Assembly (NCBI GenBank): GCA_003647095.1
Contig: QMME01000137.1
Location: 1 to 9,375, forward strand
Length of the DNA stretch: 9,375 nt
Source of the DNA: Deltaproteobacteria bacterium
GTDB lineage: Bacteria; Myxococcota; B64-G9
Reading direction: 5' to 3'
The translations under genes were made by a program, and so were the position numbers. The stretch's first letter is position 1; every line of letters begins with the position of its first letter. Below are positions 1 through 6,873 of the stretch, piece by piece. Below the pieces are notes generated by a model. That model was given only the letters and a program-made list of their open reading frames with translations. It had not been told where the DNA came from and searched no databases.

Positions 1-1832
1 AGCTGGCGAACCCGCTGCTGCTGTCCGGCCAGTTCCTCCTGCAGCTTTTCGCTTTCCCGCTGCCGGGCGGCCAGTTGCCGGCTCAGCTCGTCCTCGTGCC
101 GGTTGGCGGCCTGGAGTCGGTCTTCCAGCTCCCGGCGGACCGCGGCCTCGTGCTGCCGGGACTGCCGCAGCTCGGCCAGCTGCTGTTGCAATCGCTCCAG
201 TTCGGCCGCCATCTCCTGCCGCCGGGCTTCAGACTCTTGCAGCTGCTGCCGGCTTTCCGCCGCCTGGGAATCCAGCTTGCTTTCTACTACCTTGAGTTCT
301 TCCAGCCACTGCCGGGCCTGCTGCAGCTGCTGTTGCAGCCGCTCGGCCCGCTCGCGCAGCTGGGCGCCTTGCTGATGCAGGGCGGCCAGTTGCTGCTGCA
401 GCTCGTCGCGCTCGGCGGCTGTCTGCCGGCAGCGCTCCTCGGCCTGCCGGGCCTGTTCTCCCAGCTGGCGCAGCGACAGCTTCAGGCCGCGGTTTTCCTG
501 TTCCAGCGAGGTACGGCGCAACGACTCGTCCGGTTGCTTCTTCTCCGCCCGGCTCAGCTGCCGACGCAGCTGTTCCAGCTGTTTTCGGGCCTGCTGCAGC
601 TGTTCCTGCTTGCCGTGCAGCTGCTGCTCCAGGCGTTCCACCTCGCCACGAACCCCCTCCAGCCAGTTCTCCCTCTCGGCCAGCTGTTCCCGCTGGTGAT
701 CCAGCTGGTGGTGCAAGCGCTCGTTCTCCCGGCGGGTATTCTCGGCCAGCCCTTCCTGGGCCGCCAGGCGCTCCGACAGATCCTCGGCCTGCTGTTCCAG
801 CTGTTCGCTTTCGCACTGCAGGTTCTCCAGCGTCCGCTGCAACTCCTCGCGCTCGCTCTCCAGCTCGCTGACCTGCTGCTGCCGCTGCTCCGCGACCGCC
901 TGCCACTCCTGCACCTGCTGTTCGCTGGCAGCCAGTTTCCTGAGCGTCTCTTGTTGCCGTTCCTGCAGCTCGGCCAGCTGCTGCTCCCGTTGCCCGATCT
1001 CCTCCCCGAGCAGTTGCTGCTGCCCACGCAGCTCCTCGGCCTCTCCCTGGATGTCATCCAGCCGCGAGCGGGCCTCCTGCAGCTGTTGCTCCAGCTCGAC
1101 CAGCCGGTGGCCTGGTTCCCCGGAGGCGCCGGCGGCGACCGCCGCCCGGCGCACCTCCTCCACCAGCCCGGCGAAAGGCAGCTCGACCAGGGTCTGGCGC
1201 TCCAGGCTCACCGGCTCCCGGCTGCACACCACCAGGTAGTAGGAGACCTCCTCGTCTTCCTGCCCTTCCAGCAGGCTTTCCATCTCCAGGGGCAGGTCAT
1301 CGGCCTCGGCCCCCATCCAGCCCACGGAAAATCCGGCGAAGGGAGTCTGGCCCAGCACCACTACCCGGCCGAAAGCCTCTTGCATCCTGGACAGGAACTC
1401 ACCGTAGGCCAGCCCGGACCCGGGCAGGCTGCGACCGGCCAGATCGAGCAGCGAGGGCTTGCCGGCATTGGCCAGCCCGCTGACCAGCTTGCCCCCGGGC
1501 TTGAGCACCCGCTGGATCTCCGGCAAGAGTTCGAAGTTGTCGGCCAGATCGAAGCAGATCACCACGTCGAAGGCGGCGGTGGGCAGGCCCAGCTCGCCAT
1601 CCAGCTGCTGGTACTCGATTCCGGCACCACCTTCCCGGCGGGCTTGCTGCAGGAGGTCGGCATCGCCGTCCAGTCCGACCACCCGGGCTGCTCCTCGTTC
1701 CCGGAGAAAGCGACAACCGTGGCCGTCGCCACAACCGATTTCCAGAACCGTGGCTCCCTCCCAGATTGGTTCCAGGAAGGCATAACGGGGCAGAATCTCC
1801 CCCCAGGGTGTACTGGCATCGATCAGCCGCAT
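1..1832 (-). CDS. SAM-dependent methyltransferase fused to a long coiled coil (partial, C-terminus off the left edge)
   Basis: The frame runs from ATG at 1832 to the window edge without a stop, giving at least 610 residues. Residues about 1-205 form a class I SAM-dependent methyltransferase: motif I VLEIGCGDGHG (29-39), the acidic residue after strand 2 in VVGLDGD (51-57), FDVVICFD (88-95) and the post-motif VLKPGGKL (109-116). From about residue 243 to the edge everything is heptad-patterned Gln/Glu/Leu/Arg sequence, a predicted coiled coil of more than 360 residues. The start is well fixed: it is the only ATG between an in-frame TGA (1872-1874) and motif I, with a GGAGAGAGG ribosome site just upstream. 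The methyl acceptor is unknown. Methyltransferase plus coiled coil recalls O-antigen chain-terminating proteins such as WbdD, but no kinase domain is visible in the part seen, so this is an analogy only. The gene is divergent from the secreted coiled-coil gene at 2073. Confidence 0.85.
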   Translation of the reverse strand, partial: MRLIDASTPWGEILPRYAFLEPIWEGATVLEIGCGDGHGCRFLRERGAARVVGLDGDADLLQQARREGGAGIEYQQLDGELGLPTAAFDVVICFDLADNFELLPEIQRVLKPGGKLVSGLANAGKPSLLDLAGRSLPGSGLAYGEFLSRMQEAFGRVVVLGQTPFAGFSVGWMGAEADDLPLEMESLLEGQEDEEVSYYLVVCSREPVSLERQTLVELPFAGLVEEVRRAAVAAGASGEPGHRLVELEQQLQEARSRLDDIQGEAEELRGQQQLLGEEIGQREQQLAELQERQQETLRKLAASEQQVQEWQAVAEQRQQQVSELESEREELQRTLENLQCESEQLEQQAEDLSERLAAQEGLAENTRRENERLHHQLDHQREQLAERENWLEGVRGEVERLEQQLHGKQEQLQQARKQLEQLRRQLSRAEKKQPDESLRRTSLEQENRGLKLSLRQLGEQARQAEERCRQTAAERDELQQQLAALHQQGAQLRERAERLQQQLQQARQWLEELKVVESKLDSQAAESRQQLQESEARRQEMAAELERLQQQLAELRQSRQHEAAVRRELEDRLQAANRHEDELSRQLAARQRESEKLQEELAGQQQRVRQ

Positions 1833-1873
1833 GCTGCCTCTCTCCGCAAACGCAACACCAAGTTTCGCGGCTC

Positions 1874-1903
1874 ATTGTAGGGGTAACTGTTCTACCAGGT
1901 CAA
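1874..1903 (-). promoter_or_regulatory. Sigma70-type promoter of the methyltransferase/coiled-coil gene
   Basis: Read on the minus strand, TTGACC (1903-1898) is followed by an 18-nt spacer and TACAAT (1879-1874); each box matches consensus at five of six positions. Transcription would begin near 1867, leaving a leader of about 35 nt that contains the ribosome site of the ATG at 1832. Confidence 0.6.
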
Positions 1904-1989
1904 ATTCCTGCAGGCGGTAACGGGCCCACCGGCGAATACTTTCCCCCCTGCGCTCGTCGATCCGCTTCGCTGGCAGACGGAGAAAGCAG

Positions 1990-2019
1990 TTGACACCGGA
2001 GCAACCGGAAAAATATCAT
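1990..2019 (+). promoter_or_regulatory. Sigma70-type promoter of the secreted coiled-coil gene
   Basis: A perfect -35 box TTGACA (1990-1995), an 18-nt spacer and TATCAT (2014-2019, five of six). The predicted start of transcription near 2026 lies downstream of an in-frame GTG at 2022, which supports the ATG at 2073 as the translation start. The spacer holds a small direct repeat, ACCGGA twice with three bases between. Confidence 0.7.
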
Positions 2020-2072
2020 GCGTGGCAGCAAACCGAAAACAACCTGTTGGATCTGAGAGGAGGGCAATTCCC

Positions 2073-2939
2073 ATGAAGAGGATACCGTTTGTGGCATTCC
2101 TGCTGGCCGCCGGAATGATGGTGCCGGCACAGGCGCAATCCCTGTTCGAGCAGTGCCAGCAGAAGAAGCGGGATATCGAGCAGATGGAGGCCCAGGCCCG
2201 GCAGATGGGCTCGGATATCGCCGGCCTCGACTCGCAAATCCGCGACCTGCAACGTCGGCGGGCGGACAAGATGCGGGAGAAGCGGCGGTTGGAACGGCGC
2301 ATTCGCCTGGACAAGACCATGATGGAGCGCAGCTGCCGCGGCCTGCGCGAGTGCGAAAAGCTCGATCGCCGGGTGGAGAATCTCAAGCGCCGCCTCGAAC
2401 CCCTGGCCCGGAGACTCGATGCCATCCGCCAGGAGCTGGACAAGCGTCGTGCCGAGTCCAACGACCTGGATCGGGAGATCGAGAGGATCACCACCAGCTA
2501 CCGCCAGCTCAACTGCGACGGCCTGGTGGCCGGCCAGACCGACCAGAACACCATCGATCGTTGCTCGCAGCTGTTCAGCCGGTGGAACAAGTTGCAGAAG
2601 CGCATCAACCTGCTGGATATCGCCATCAGGCAGATGCACCAGCGCTACACCAAGGTCATGCGCCGGATGCGGTCGCTGCGAGCGGAAATCACCCGCCTGC
2701 TGGCAAGGATGCGTACCCGTTGCGGCCACAGCTCGTTCATCACCGAGCTGGAACGCCTCGACCAGCAACAGCGCAACTGGCAGGCCTGGGGAACCCAGAT
2801 GCAGGATCTCAGCAATCGCCTGAAGCGGGCTCGCAAGCTCAAGGTATTGCGCCCCCGCCTGCGGCCGGCTCCGCACAAGCCGAAGCCCAAGCCCAAGCTG
2901 CGCCCGGCCAAGAGGCCCCGGCTCAAGAAGGTGCCCTGA
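2073..2939 (+). CDS. Secreted (periplasmic) coiled-coil protein with six cysteines and a basic Pro/Lys tail, unknown function
   Basis: A 288-residue protein I do not recognise as a named family. The ATG is chosen because AGGAGG (2058-2063) lies nine bases upstream and because it exposes a classical signal peptide: MKR, a hydrophobic core, then VPAQA|QS with likely cleavage after residue 21. The mature part is mostly charged heptad-like helix (about 30-145 and 165-255), very rich in Arg, Lys, Glu and Gln. Six cysteines (28, 88, 94, 148, 164, 217) could form three disulfides in the periplasm. The C-terminus from about 256 is a basic Pro/Lys/Arg tail with a KPKPKPK run, which could bind an acidic polymer such as polysaccharide or nucleic acid (inference). 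There is no lipobox cysteine after the signal peptide. It is followed after 59 bases by the zinc-ribbon/TPR gene on the same strand, probably in one transcript. Confidence 0.85.
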   Translation: MKRIPFVAFLLAAGMMVPAQAQSLFEQCQQKKRDIEQMEAQARQMGSDIAGLDSQIRDLQRRRADKMREKRRLERRIRLDKTMMERSCRGLRECEKLDRRVENLKRRLEPLARRLDAIRQELDKRRAESNDLDREIERITTSYRQLNCDGLVAGQTDQNTIDRCSQLFSRWNKLQKRINLLDIAIRQMHQRYTKVMRRMRSLRAEITRLLARMRTRCGHSSFITELERLDQQQRNWQAWGTQMQDLSNRLKRARKLKVLRPRLRPAPHKPKPKPKLRPAKRPRLKKVP

Positions 2940-2998
2940 CCTCCGGGGCGGTAACGCCGGAAAGCTCAAGCCAGTCGTTTCCCACGGTATTTCTCTCC

Positions 2999-4666
2999 GT
3001 GCAGGAGCGTGCCCCCAGTCGTTGCTCGCAGTGCCAGGCCCCCATCCAGTTCAGGCCAGGAGCGGGGAGTCGCCTGTGTCCCTTCTGCAATACCATCAAC
3101 CTGGTCCGGGAACAGACGGTGGCCGTACCCTCGCTGGAGTTGCAAATCGACCAGGTCTTCGCCCTGATCCAGGGAGGACAGGCCCAGCAGGCAGTACAAC
3201 TGGCCCAGAAGCTGCAGCAGGAGTCCCGCAGTACGCCGCGGCTGGAGTTCTACCGGGCCCTGGCCCTGCTGGAAACCGGTAAGACCAGCGAAGCGGTTTA
3301 TGCCCTGATCGACCTAACCGGCGAGGAAGCCTCCCAGCCGTTGCGCGCTGATTTCCACGCCTTGCTGGGAGAAGCACTGCACTCGGCGGATCGCAACACC
3401 GAGGCCCTGGAGGCCGTCGAGAAGGCCTTGCAGATCATGCCCGGACACCCGGCCGCCGCGCTGACCAGGGCGCATATTCTCCTGCAAGCAGGAAAGCTCG
3501 GCGAAGCGGCCCGGCTGGTGGAACAGACGCTGGAGACGCTGGCGCAACCGTGGAAGATAAGCCTGCCTCCCTCCCCGGCGCGGGGCTGGATACTGCTGGC
3601 ACACATCTACGGCATGGCCGAGCGTCCCCGCAAGGTGATCGAGGCGCTGGAGAACCTGCTGGTGCGAGATAGCGGCGCCGACCTGGCCATCGTGGCCGAG
3701 GCCCTGGTATTGCTGGGCTGGAACACCCTGAAGGTGGAACCCCACTCGGAAAGCGCCCTGGAATTCATCCGCCTGGGAGCCCTCATCGACACCGACAATC
3801 AGCACGGGGCGCTGCAACTGCTGCAGGCGGCCCTGGAGAAGGGCGGCGGCGACATGGGCGCCGAGCTGGCGGCCCTGCAGGCCAAGCGAGACGAGGGCCT
3901 GGCCGAAATCCGCCAGGTCATGAGCCTGGTGAGCAGCAACATCGACATCACCCAGATAGAGCCCCGCGCCAGCATGAAGCTGCTGGGAGAGGAGCCCGAT
4001 CGTCGCGTGGACATTCTCCAGCAGGCAGCCGACAGGCTGAAGATTTCCACCTATGACCGCGGCACCCTGTACCCGTTGAAGGATTTCGAGTCCTTCCGTC
4101 GCTGGCTGGTGGCCTGGCGGGCCCGCAATTACCTGGTCCATATCAAGCACGAGCAACTCGAACGCCAACGCAAGAACAAGCTCATGGCCGTCCACCAGGT
4201 ACAACAAGCGCGGGCGGCCGGGAAGGAGATCGGTCGCCGCCTGAAGCAGCGCCGCCAGCGCACCGGCCGACGGCTGAAACTCTGGCTGTTGGTAACGATT
4301 GTTGCCGTCCTGGCGGGTGTGGCCATCTTCCTGGCGGTGTACGGCGACCTGTTGCTCGACAGTTTCTCGGGGCGCCTGCTACGCATAGACTGCCGGCCCG
4401 ACAGTGCCTGCTCGCTGGTGGTTGACACGGGCGCAGCCGGTGAAAAACGCTACCAGCGCCGCTTCTCCAGTTCCGCCTGGCAACGCCTGTTCGCTCGTTG
4501 GCTCGACCAGCGGGTTGGCCGCGACGGCCTGGTGACCTATCCCCTCGACCTGCCCTGTTCGTCCCCGGCCGCCGACGATTTCCGTCCCTGCCTGGGAAAA
4601 ACCATCCACAAGCACCGTTTTCACTTGTTGCCGGTATGCGGCGGCCGGGCCGGCCGCCAGCAGTGA
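2999..4666 (+). CDS. Zinc-ribbon, TPR-like helical repeat membrane protein, unknown function
   Basis: A protein of about 555 residues, not a family I can name. The N-terminus has two CxxC knuckles, CSQC (9-12) and CPFC (27-30), spaced like a zinc ribbon. A long helical region follows with TPR-like repeats, for example around ALLETGKTSEAV and TRAHILLQAGKLGEAARLVE. A basic Arg/Lys stretch precedes one membrane segment (about 426-447, LWLLVTIVAVLAGVAIFLAV). The last 108 residues would lie outside the membrane if the positive-inside rule holds, and carry five cysteines (465, 471, 520, 531, 547). No ATG precedes the zinc ribbon; GTG at 2999 is the only conventional start in frame that keeps it after the upstream gene ends, and its ribosome site is poor, so the start is uncertain. 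The stop lies six bases from the convergent lpxC stop. A role as a membrane-anchored scaffold for the secreted partner upstream is inference. Confidence 0.75.
   Translation: MQERAPSRCSQCQAPIQFRPGAGSRLCPFCNTINLVREQTVAVPSLELQIDQVFALIQGGQAQQAVQLAQKLQQESRSTPRLEFYRALALLETGKTSEAVYALIDLTGEEASQPLRADFHALLGEALHSADRNTEALEAVEKALQIMPGHPAAALTRAHILLQAGKLGEAARLVEQTLETLAQPWKISLPPSPARGWILLAHIYGMAERPRKVIEALENLLVRDSGADLAIVAEALVLLGWNTLKVEPHSESALEFIRLGALIDTDNQHGALQLLQAALEKGGGDMGAELAALQAKRDEGLAEIRQVMSLVSSNIDITQIEPRASMKLLGEEPDRRVDILQQAADRLKISTYDRGTLYPLKDFESFRRWLVAWRARNYLVHIKHEQLERQRKNKLMAVHQVQQARAAGKEIGRRLKQRRQRTGRRLKLWLLVTIVAVLAGVAIFLAVYGDLLLDSFSGRLLRIDCRPDSACSLVVDTGAAGEKRYQRRFSSSAWQRLFARWLDQRVGRDGLVTYPLDLPCSSPAADDFRPCLGKTIHKHRFHLLPVCGGRAGRQQ
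4640..4658. other. GC-rich hairpin at the convergent gene junction
   Basis: An 8-bp perfect stem (4640-4647 with 4651-4658) and a 3-base loop lie in the last codons of the TPR gene, just ahead of the lpxC 3' end. There is no T-run on either strand, so it is not a standard intrinsic terminator. It is the main structure available to separate the two converging transcripts, which have only six bases between their stop codons. Confidence 0.35.
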
Positions 4667-4672
4667 GCCCTG

Positions 4673-5626
4673 CTAGGCCCCCAGGGCCTTGGCCAGCTCC
4701 AGGCCGGGAACGTTGTCGACATCGCCGTCCGCGGGCAGCTTCTGGGTATGGACCACCTCGACCAGTTCGGGATCGCCGGCCAGGCGCTGCACCAGCTGGT
4801 GGTGCAGGCCATGTCCGGACTTGCGGGCCACCAGGCGGGCACAGAGTACACCGCCCAGCAACGACAGGTCTCCCAGGATGTCCAAAACCTTGTGCCGGAC
4901 GAATTCGTCCGGATAGCGCAGGCCTTCGGGGTTGACCACCGAGTAGGCGTCCACCACCACGGCATTCTGCAACGAACCTCCCCGGGCGAAGCCGTTCCGC
5001 TGCAGTTCGCCCACGTCCTTGAGAAAACCAAATGTCCGCGCCGGGGCAATCTCGCTGTTGAAATCCTGGGAGCCGGGCTTGAAGGTGATACTCTGGTCGC
5101 TCACCAGGGGATGGTTGAAATCGACCATGCAGTCTATTGACAACCGCCGGGCGGGCCGGGCCCGCAACAGGCGTTCGCCCTGCTTGATCTCCACCGGACG
5201 GAGCAAGCGCACCAGCGGCCGGGGAGCCGCCAACTGCCTGATGCCGGCCCGGGTGATCAGTTCCACCCAGCCGGCGGCGCTGCCGTCGAGGATGGGCACT
5301 TCTTCGCCATCGACGATGACCAGGGCATTGTCGACACCCATGCCGTAGAAAGCCGCCAGCAGGTGCTCCACCGTCGACAGGCGGGTACCATTGACTCCCA
5401 GCACGGTGCAGAAGGTTGCATCCACGACCGAGCCCGGCCGGGCCGGGATGCGGGGAGAACCGGCCAGGTCTGCCCGTTCGAATACGATCCCGCTACCGGC
5501 CGGAGCCGGCCCGGCGGACAACTCCACCCGCGGGCCGGTGTGCAAACCTAGGCCGCCAACCGAAACCCGCCCGGCCAGCGTCGTCTGCCGCATTGCATCA
5601 TTGTCGCTAGTCTTGCTTTCTTGCAT
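4673..5626 (-). CDS. lpxC: UDP-3-O-acyl-N-acetylglucosamine deacetylase
   Basis: Catalyses the zinc-dependent deacetylation of UDP-3-O-acyl-GlcNAc, the committed step of lipid A synthesis, in the cytosol. The family signature is intact: TVEHLLAAF with catalytic Glu87 and zinc ligand His88, VRHKVLDILGDL with zinc ligands His245 and Asp249, and KSGHGLHHQL with His272 (numbers for the 317-residue form). The GLGLHTG and PILDGSAAGW motifs are also present. The first ATG (5626) gives 317 residues. An internal ATG at 5593 gives 306 and starts MRQTTL, which lines up with the usual LpxC N-terminus and is close to the 305 residues of E. coli; neither start has a strong ribosome site. The gene stands alone, behind its own promoter and downstream of ruvB, rather than after ftsZ in the division cluster where gammaproteobacteria usually keep it. 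Confidence 0.96.
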   Translation of the reverse strand: MQESKTSDNDAMRQTTLAGRVSVGGLGLHTGPRVELSAGPAPAGSGIVFERADLAGSPRIPARPGSVVDATFCTVLGVNGTRLSTVEHLLAAFYGMGVDNALVIVDGEEVPILDGSAAGWVELITRAGIRQLAAPRPLVRLLRPVEIKQGERLLRARPARRLSIDCMVDFNHPLVSDQSITFKPGSQDFNSEIAPARTFGFLKDVGELQRNGFARGGSLQNAVVVDAYSVVNPEGLRYPDEFVRHKVLDILGDLSLLGGVLCARLVARKSGHGLHHQLVQRLAGDPELVEVVHTQKLPADGDVDNVPGLELAKALGA

Positions 5627-5712
5627 GCGTCTCGTCCAGTTGCGCTTTTCCCAGCGAAATCAGGGCCGGGTGCTTCTCGTTAGTGTAGCAATCATCGTGC
5701 CATTCACACCGC

Positions 5713-5741
5713 ATTCTGCCGTTGTTGGTTTCCCTTGTCAA
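5713..5741 (-). promoter_or_regulatory. Promoter of lpxC
   Basis: Read on the minus strand: perfect -35 TTGACA (5741-5736), a 17-nt spacer, then CAGAAT (5718-5713, four of six). The leader to the first ATG would be about 80 nt. The -35 box overlaps the end of a 15-bp palindrome (5739-5753). A second weaker possibility is an extended -10 TGCTACACT nearer the gene, without a clear -35. Confidence 0.55.
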
Positions 5742-5753
5742 GTTAGTAACTTG
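5739..5753. promoter_or_regulatory. Perfect 15-bp palindrome at the lpxC -35 box, candidate operator
   Basis: CAAGTTA-G-TAACTTG is a perfect inverted repeat with 7-base arms around one base. Three of its bases are part of the TTGACA -35 box, the usual placement for a repressor site, or for an activator site directly upstream. It sits in an AT-richer stretch of an otherwise GC-rich window. The cognate regulator is not in the window and the motif is not one I can assign. Confidence 0.4.
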
Positions 5754-5782
5754 GCTGGGTGGAAGAAAATTCACATGTTTCG

Positions 5783-5813
5783 AAAAGATTCCCAGTGCGA
5801 CAGGAATGTCGCA
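5783..5813 (-). terminator. Probable terminator of the yebC-ruvCAB operon
   Basis: About 16 bases after the ruvB stop, on the minus strand, TGCGACA and TGTCGCA (5813-5807 and 5802-5796) form a perfect 7-bp stem with a TTCC loop. A TCTTTT tract follows about ten bases later. The gap between stem and T-run is longer than in a classical intrinsic terminator, so strength is uncertain. Confidence 0.4.
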
Positions 5814-5829
5814 TGCGCCGTTGTCGGGC

Positions 5830-6867
5830 TCAAAGCAGCTGTGACTGGCCGGCCGGGGGGGCGATTCCCAGGTGCTGGTAGGCGCGGGCGCTGGCCACCC
5901 GACCCCGCGGCGTACGCTGGAGCAATCCCTCCTGCAGCAGGTAGGGCTCGTAGACGTCCTCCAGGGTTTCCCGCTCTTCGGCCACCGCGGCGGCGATGGC
6001 CTCGATTCCCACCGGCCCACCCTGGAACTGCTCGATGATGGTTCGCAGAACCTTGTGATCCATGGCCTCGAGACCCAGTTCATCAACCCCCAGTCGCTGC
6101 AGGGCCTCGGAGGCCGTACGGGCGTCGATACGCCCCTCGCCCAGCACCTGGGCGAAATCTCGCACGCGCCGCAACAGGCGGTTGGCCACCCGGGGAGTAC
6201 CCCGGGAGCGCCGGGCGATTTCCCAGGCTCCCTCGGCATCCATCTCCACCCCCAGGATTCCCGCGGAACGGTCCAGGATGCGGGTGAGTTGTTCGGGAGG
6301 ATAGAACTCCAGCCGGCAGACTACCCCGAAACGGTCACGCAGGGGGGAGGAAAGCAGGGCCGTGCGGGTGGTGGCTCCCACCAGGGTGAAATGCGGCAGG
6401 CGCAGGCGCAGGTTGCGCGCCGCCGGACCGTCGCCGACCACGTAGTCGAAGTGAAAATCCTCCATGGAGGGATAGAGGTTTTCCTCCACCACCCGGGGCA
6501 GGCGGTGGATCTCGTCGATGAAGAGCACGTCGTTGGGCTTGAGGTTGCTCAGGATCCCGGCCAGGTCGCCCTTGCGCTCTATGGCCGGGCCGGAGCTGGT
6601 GACACAACCCACTCCCATCTCGTTGGCGATGACGTGGGCCAGGGTGGTCTTGCCCAGCCCGGGAGGACCGCAGAAGAGGACGTGGTCAAGCGCCTCCCCG
6701 CGCTGCCGGGCCGCCTGCACGAACACCTTGAGGTTGTCGGTGATGGTGTTCTGCCCGATATACTCGGCAAAGGTCCGCGGCCGCAGGCTGGCTTCCAGGG
6801 AGCGTTCCTGCTCGCCGGCCCGGGCCATCACGAGGCGCTCGCCGTTCCTCTCTTCTATCCCGCTCAT
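5830..6867 (-). CDS. ruvB: Holliday junction branch migration ATPase RuvB
   Basis: The 345-residue AAA+ motor that, as hexameric rings bound through RuvA, pumps DNA through Holliday junctions in recombinational repair. Visible in order: the N-terminal LRPRTFAEYIGQ, Walker A GPPGLGKT (67-74), Walker B DEIH (118-121), sensor 1 GATTRTA (164-170), the arginine finger in SPLRDRFG (174-181), and the C-terminal winged-helix domain ending around RTPRGRVAS. The length is normal for the family. ATG at 6867 follows the ruvA stop by six bases, with a GGGGGTG ribosome site inside the end of ruvA, so the two are probably translationally coupled. It is the last gene of the operon. A GTG or ATG a little further in (for example Met14) is possible but the first ATG has the ribosome site. 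Confidence 0.98.
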   Translation of the reverse strand: MSGIEERNGERLVMARAGEQERSLEASLRPRTFAEYIGQNTITDNLKVFVQAARQRGEALDHVLFCGPPGLGKTTLAHVIANEMGVGCVTSSGPAIERKGDLAGILSNLKPNDVLFIDEIHRLPRVVEENLYPSMEDFHFDYVVGDGPAARNLRLRLPHFTLVGATTRTALLSSPLRDRFGVVCRLEFYPPEQLTRILDRSAGILGVEMDAEGAWEIARRSRGTPRVANRLLRRVRDFAQVLGEGRIDARTASEALQRLGVDELGLEAMDHKVLRTIIEQFQGGPVGIEAIAAAVAEERETLEDVYEPYLLQEGLLQRTPRGRVASARAYQHLGIAPPAGQSQLL

Positions 6868-6873
6868 CGAGCA

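Noticed and set aside
75..1880. A 601-codon plus-strand open frame rich in Leu and Gln
   Set aside because: It is antisense in the same codon register to the methyltransferase/coiled-coil gene; CAG/CTG/GAG codons read backwards give Leu/Gln/Leu. It has no family motif, and the opposite strand has clear SAM-binding motifs, a promoter and a ribosome site.
2022..2072. GTG at 2022 as start of the secreted coiled-coil gene
   Set aside because: It would lie upstream of the predicted transcription start, lacks a ribosome site, and would bury the signal peptide that begins at the ATG at 2073.
5607..5714. A 35-codon minus-strand frame overlapping the lpxC start, with Cys and His residues
   Set aside because: Its ATG lies inside the -10 region of the lpxC promoter and has no ribosome site, so it would not be made from that transcript.
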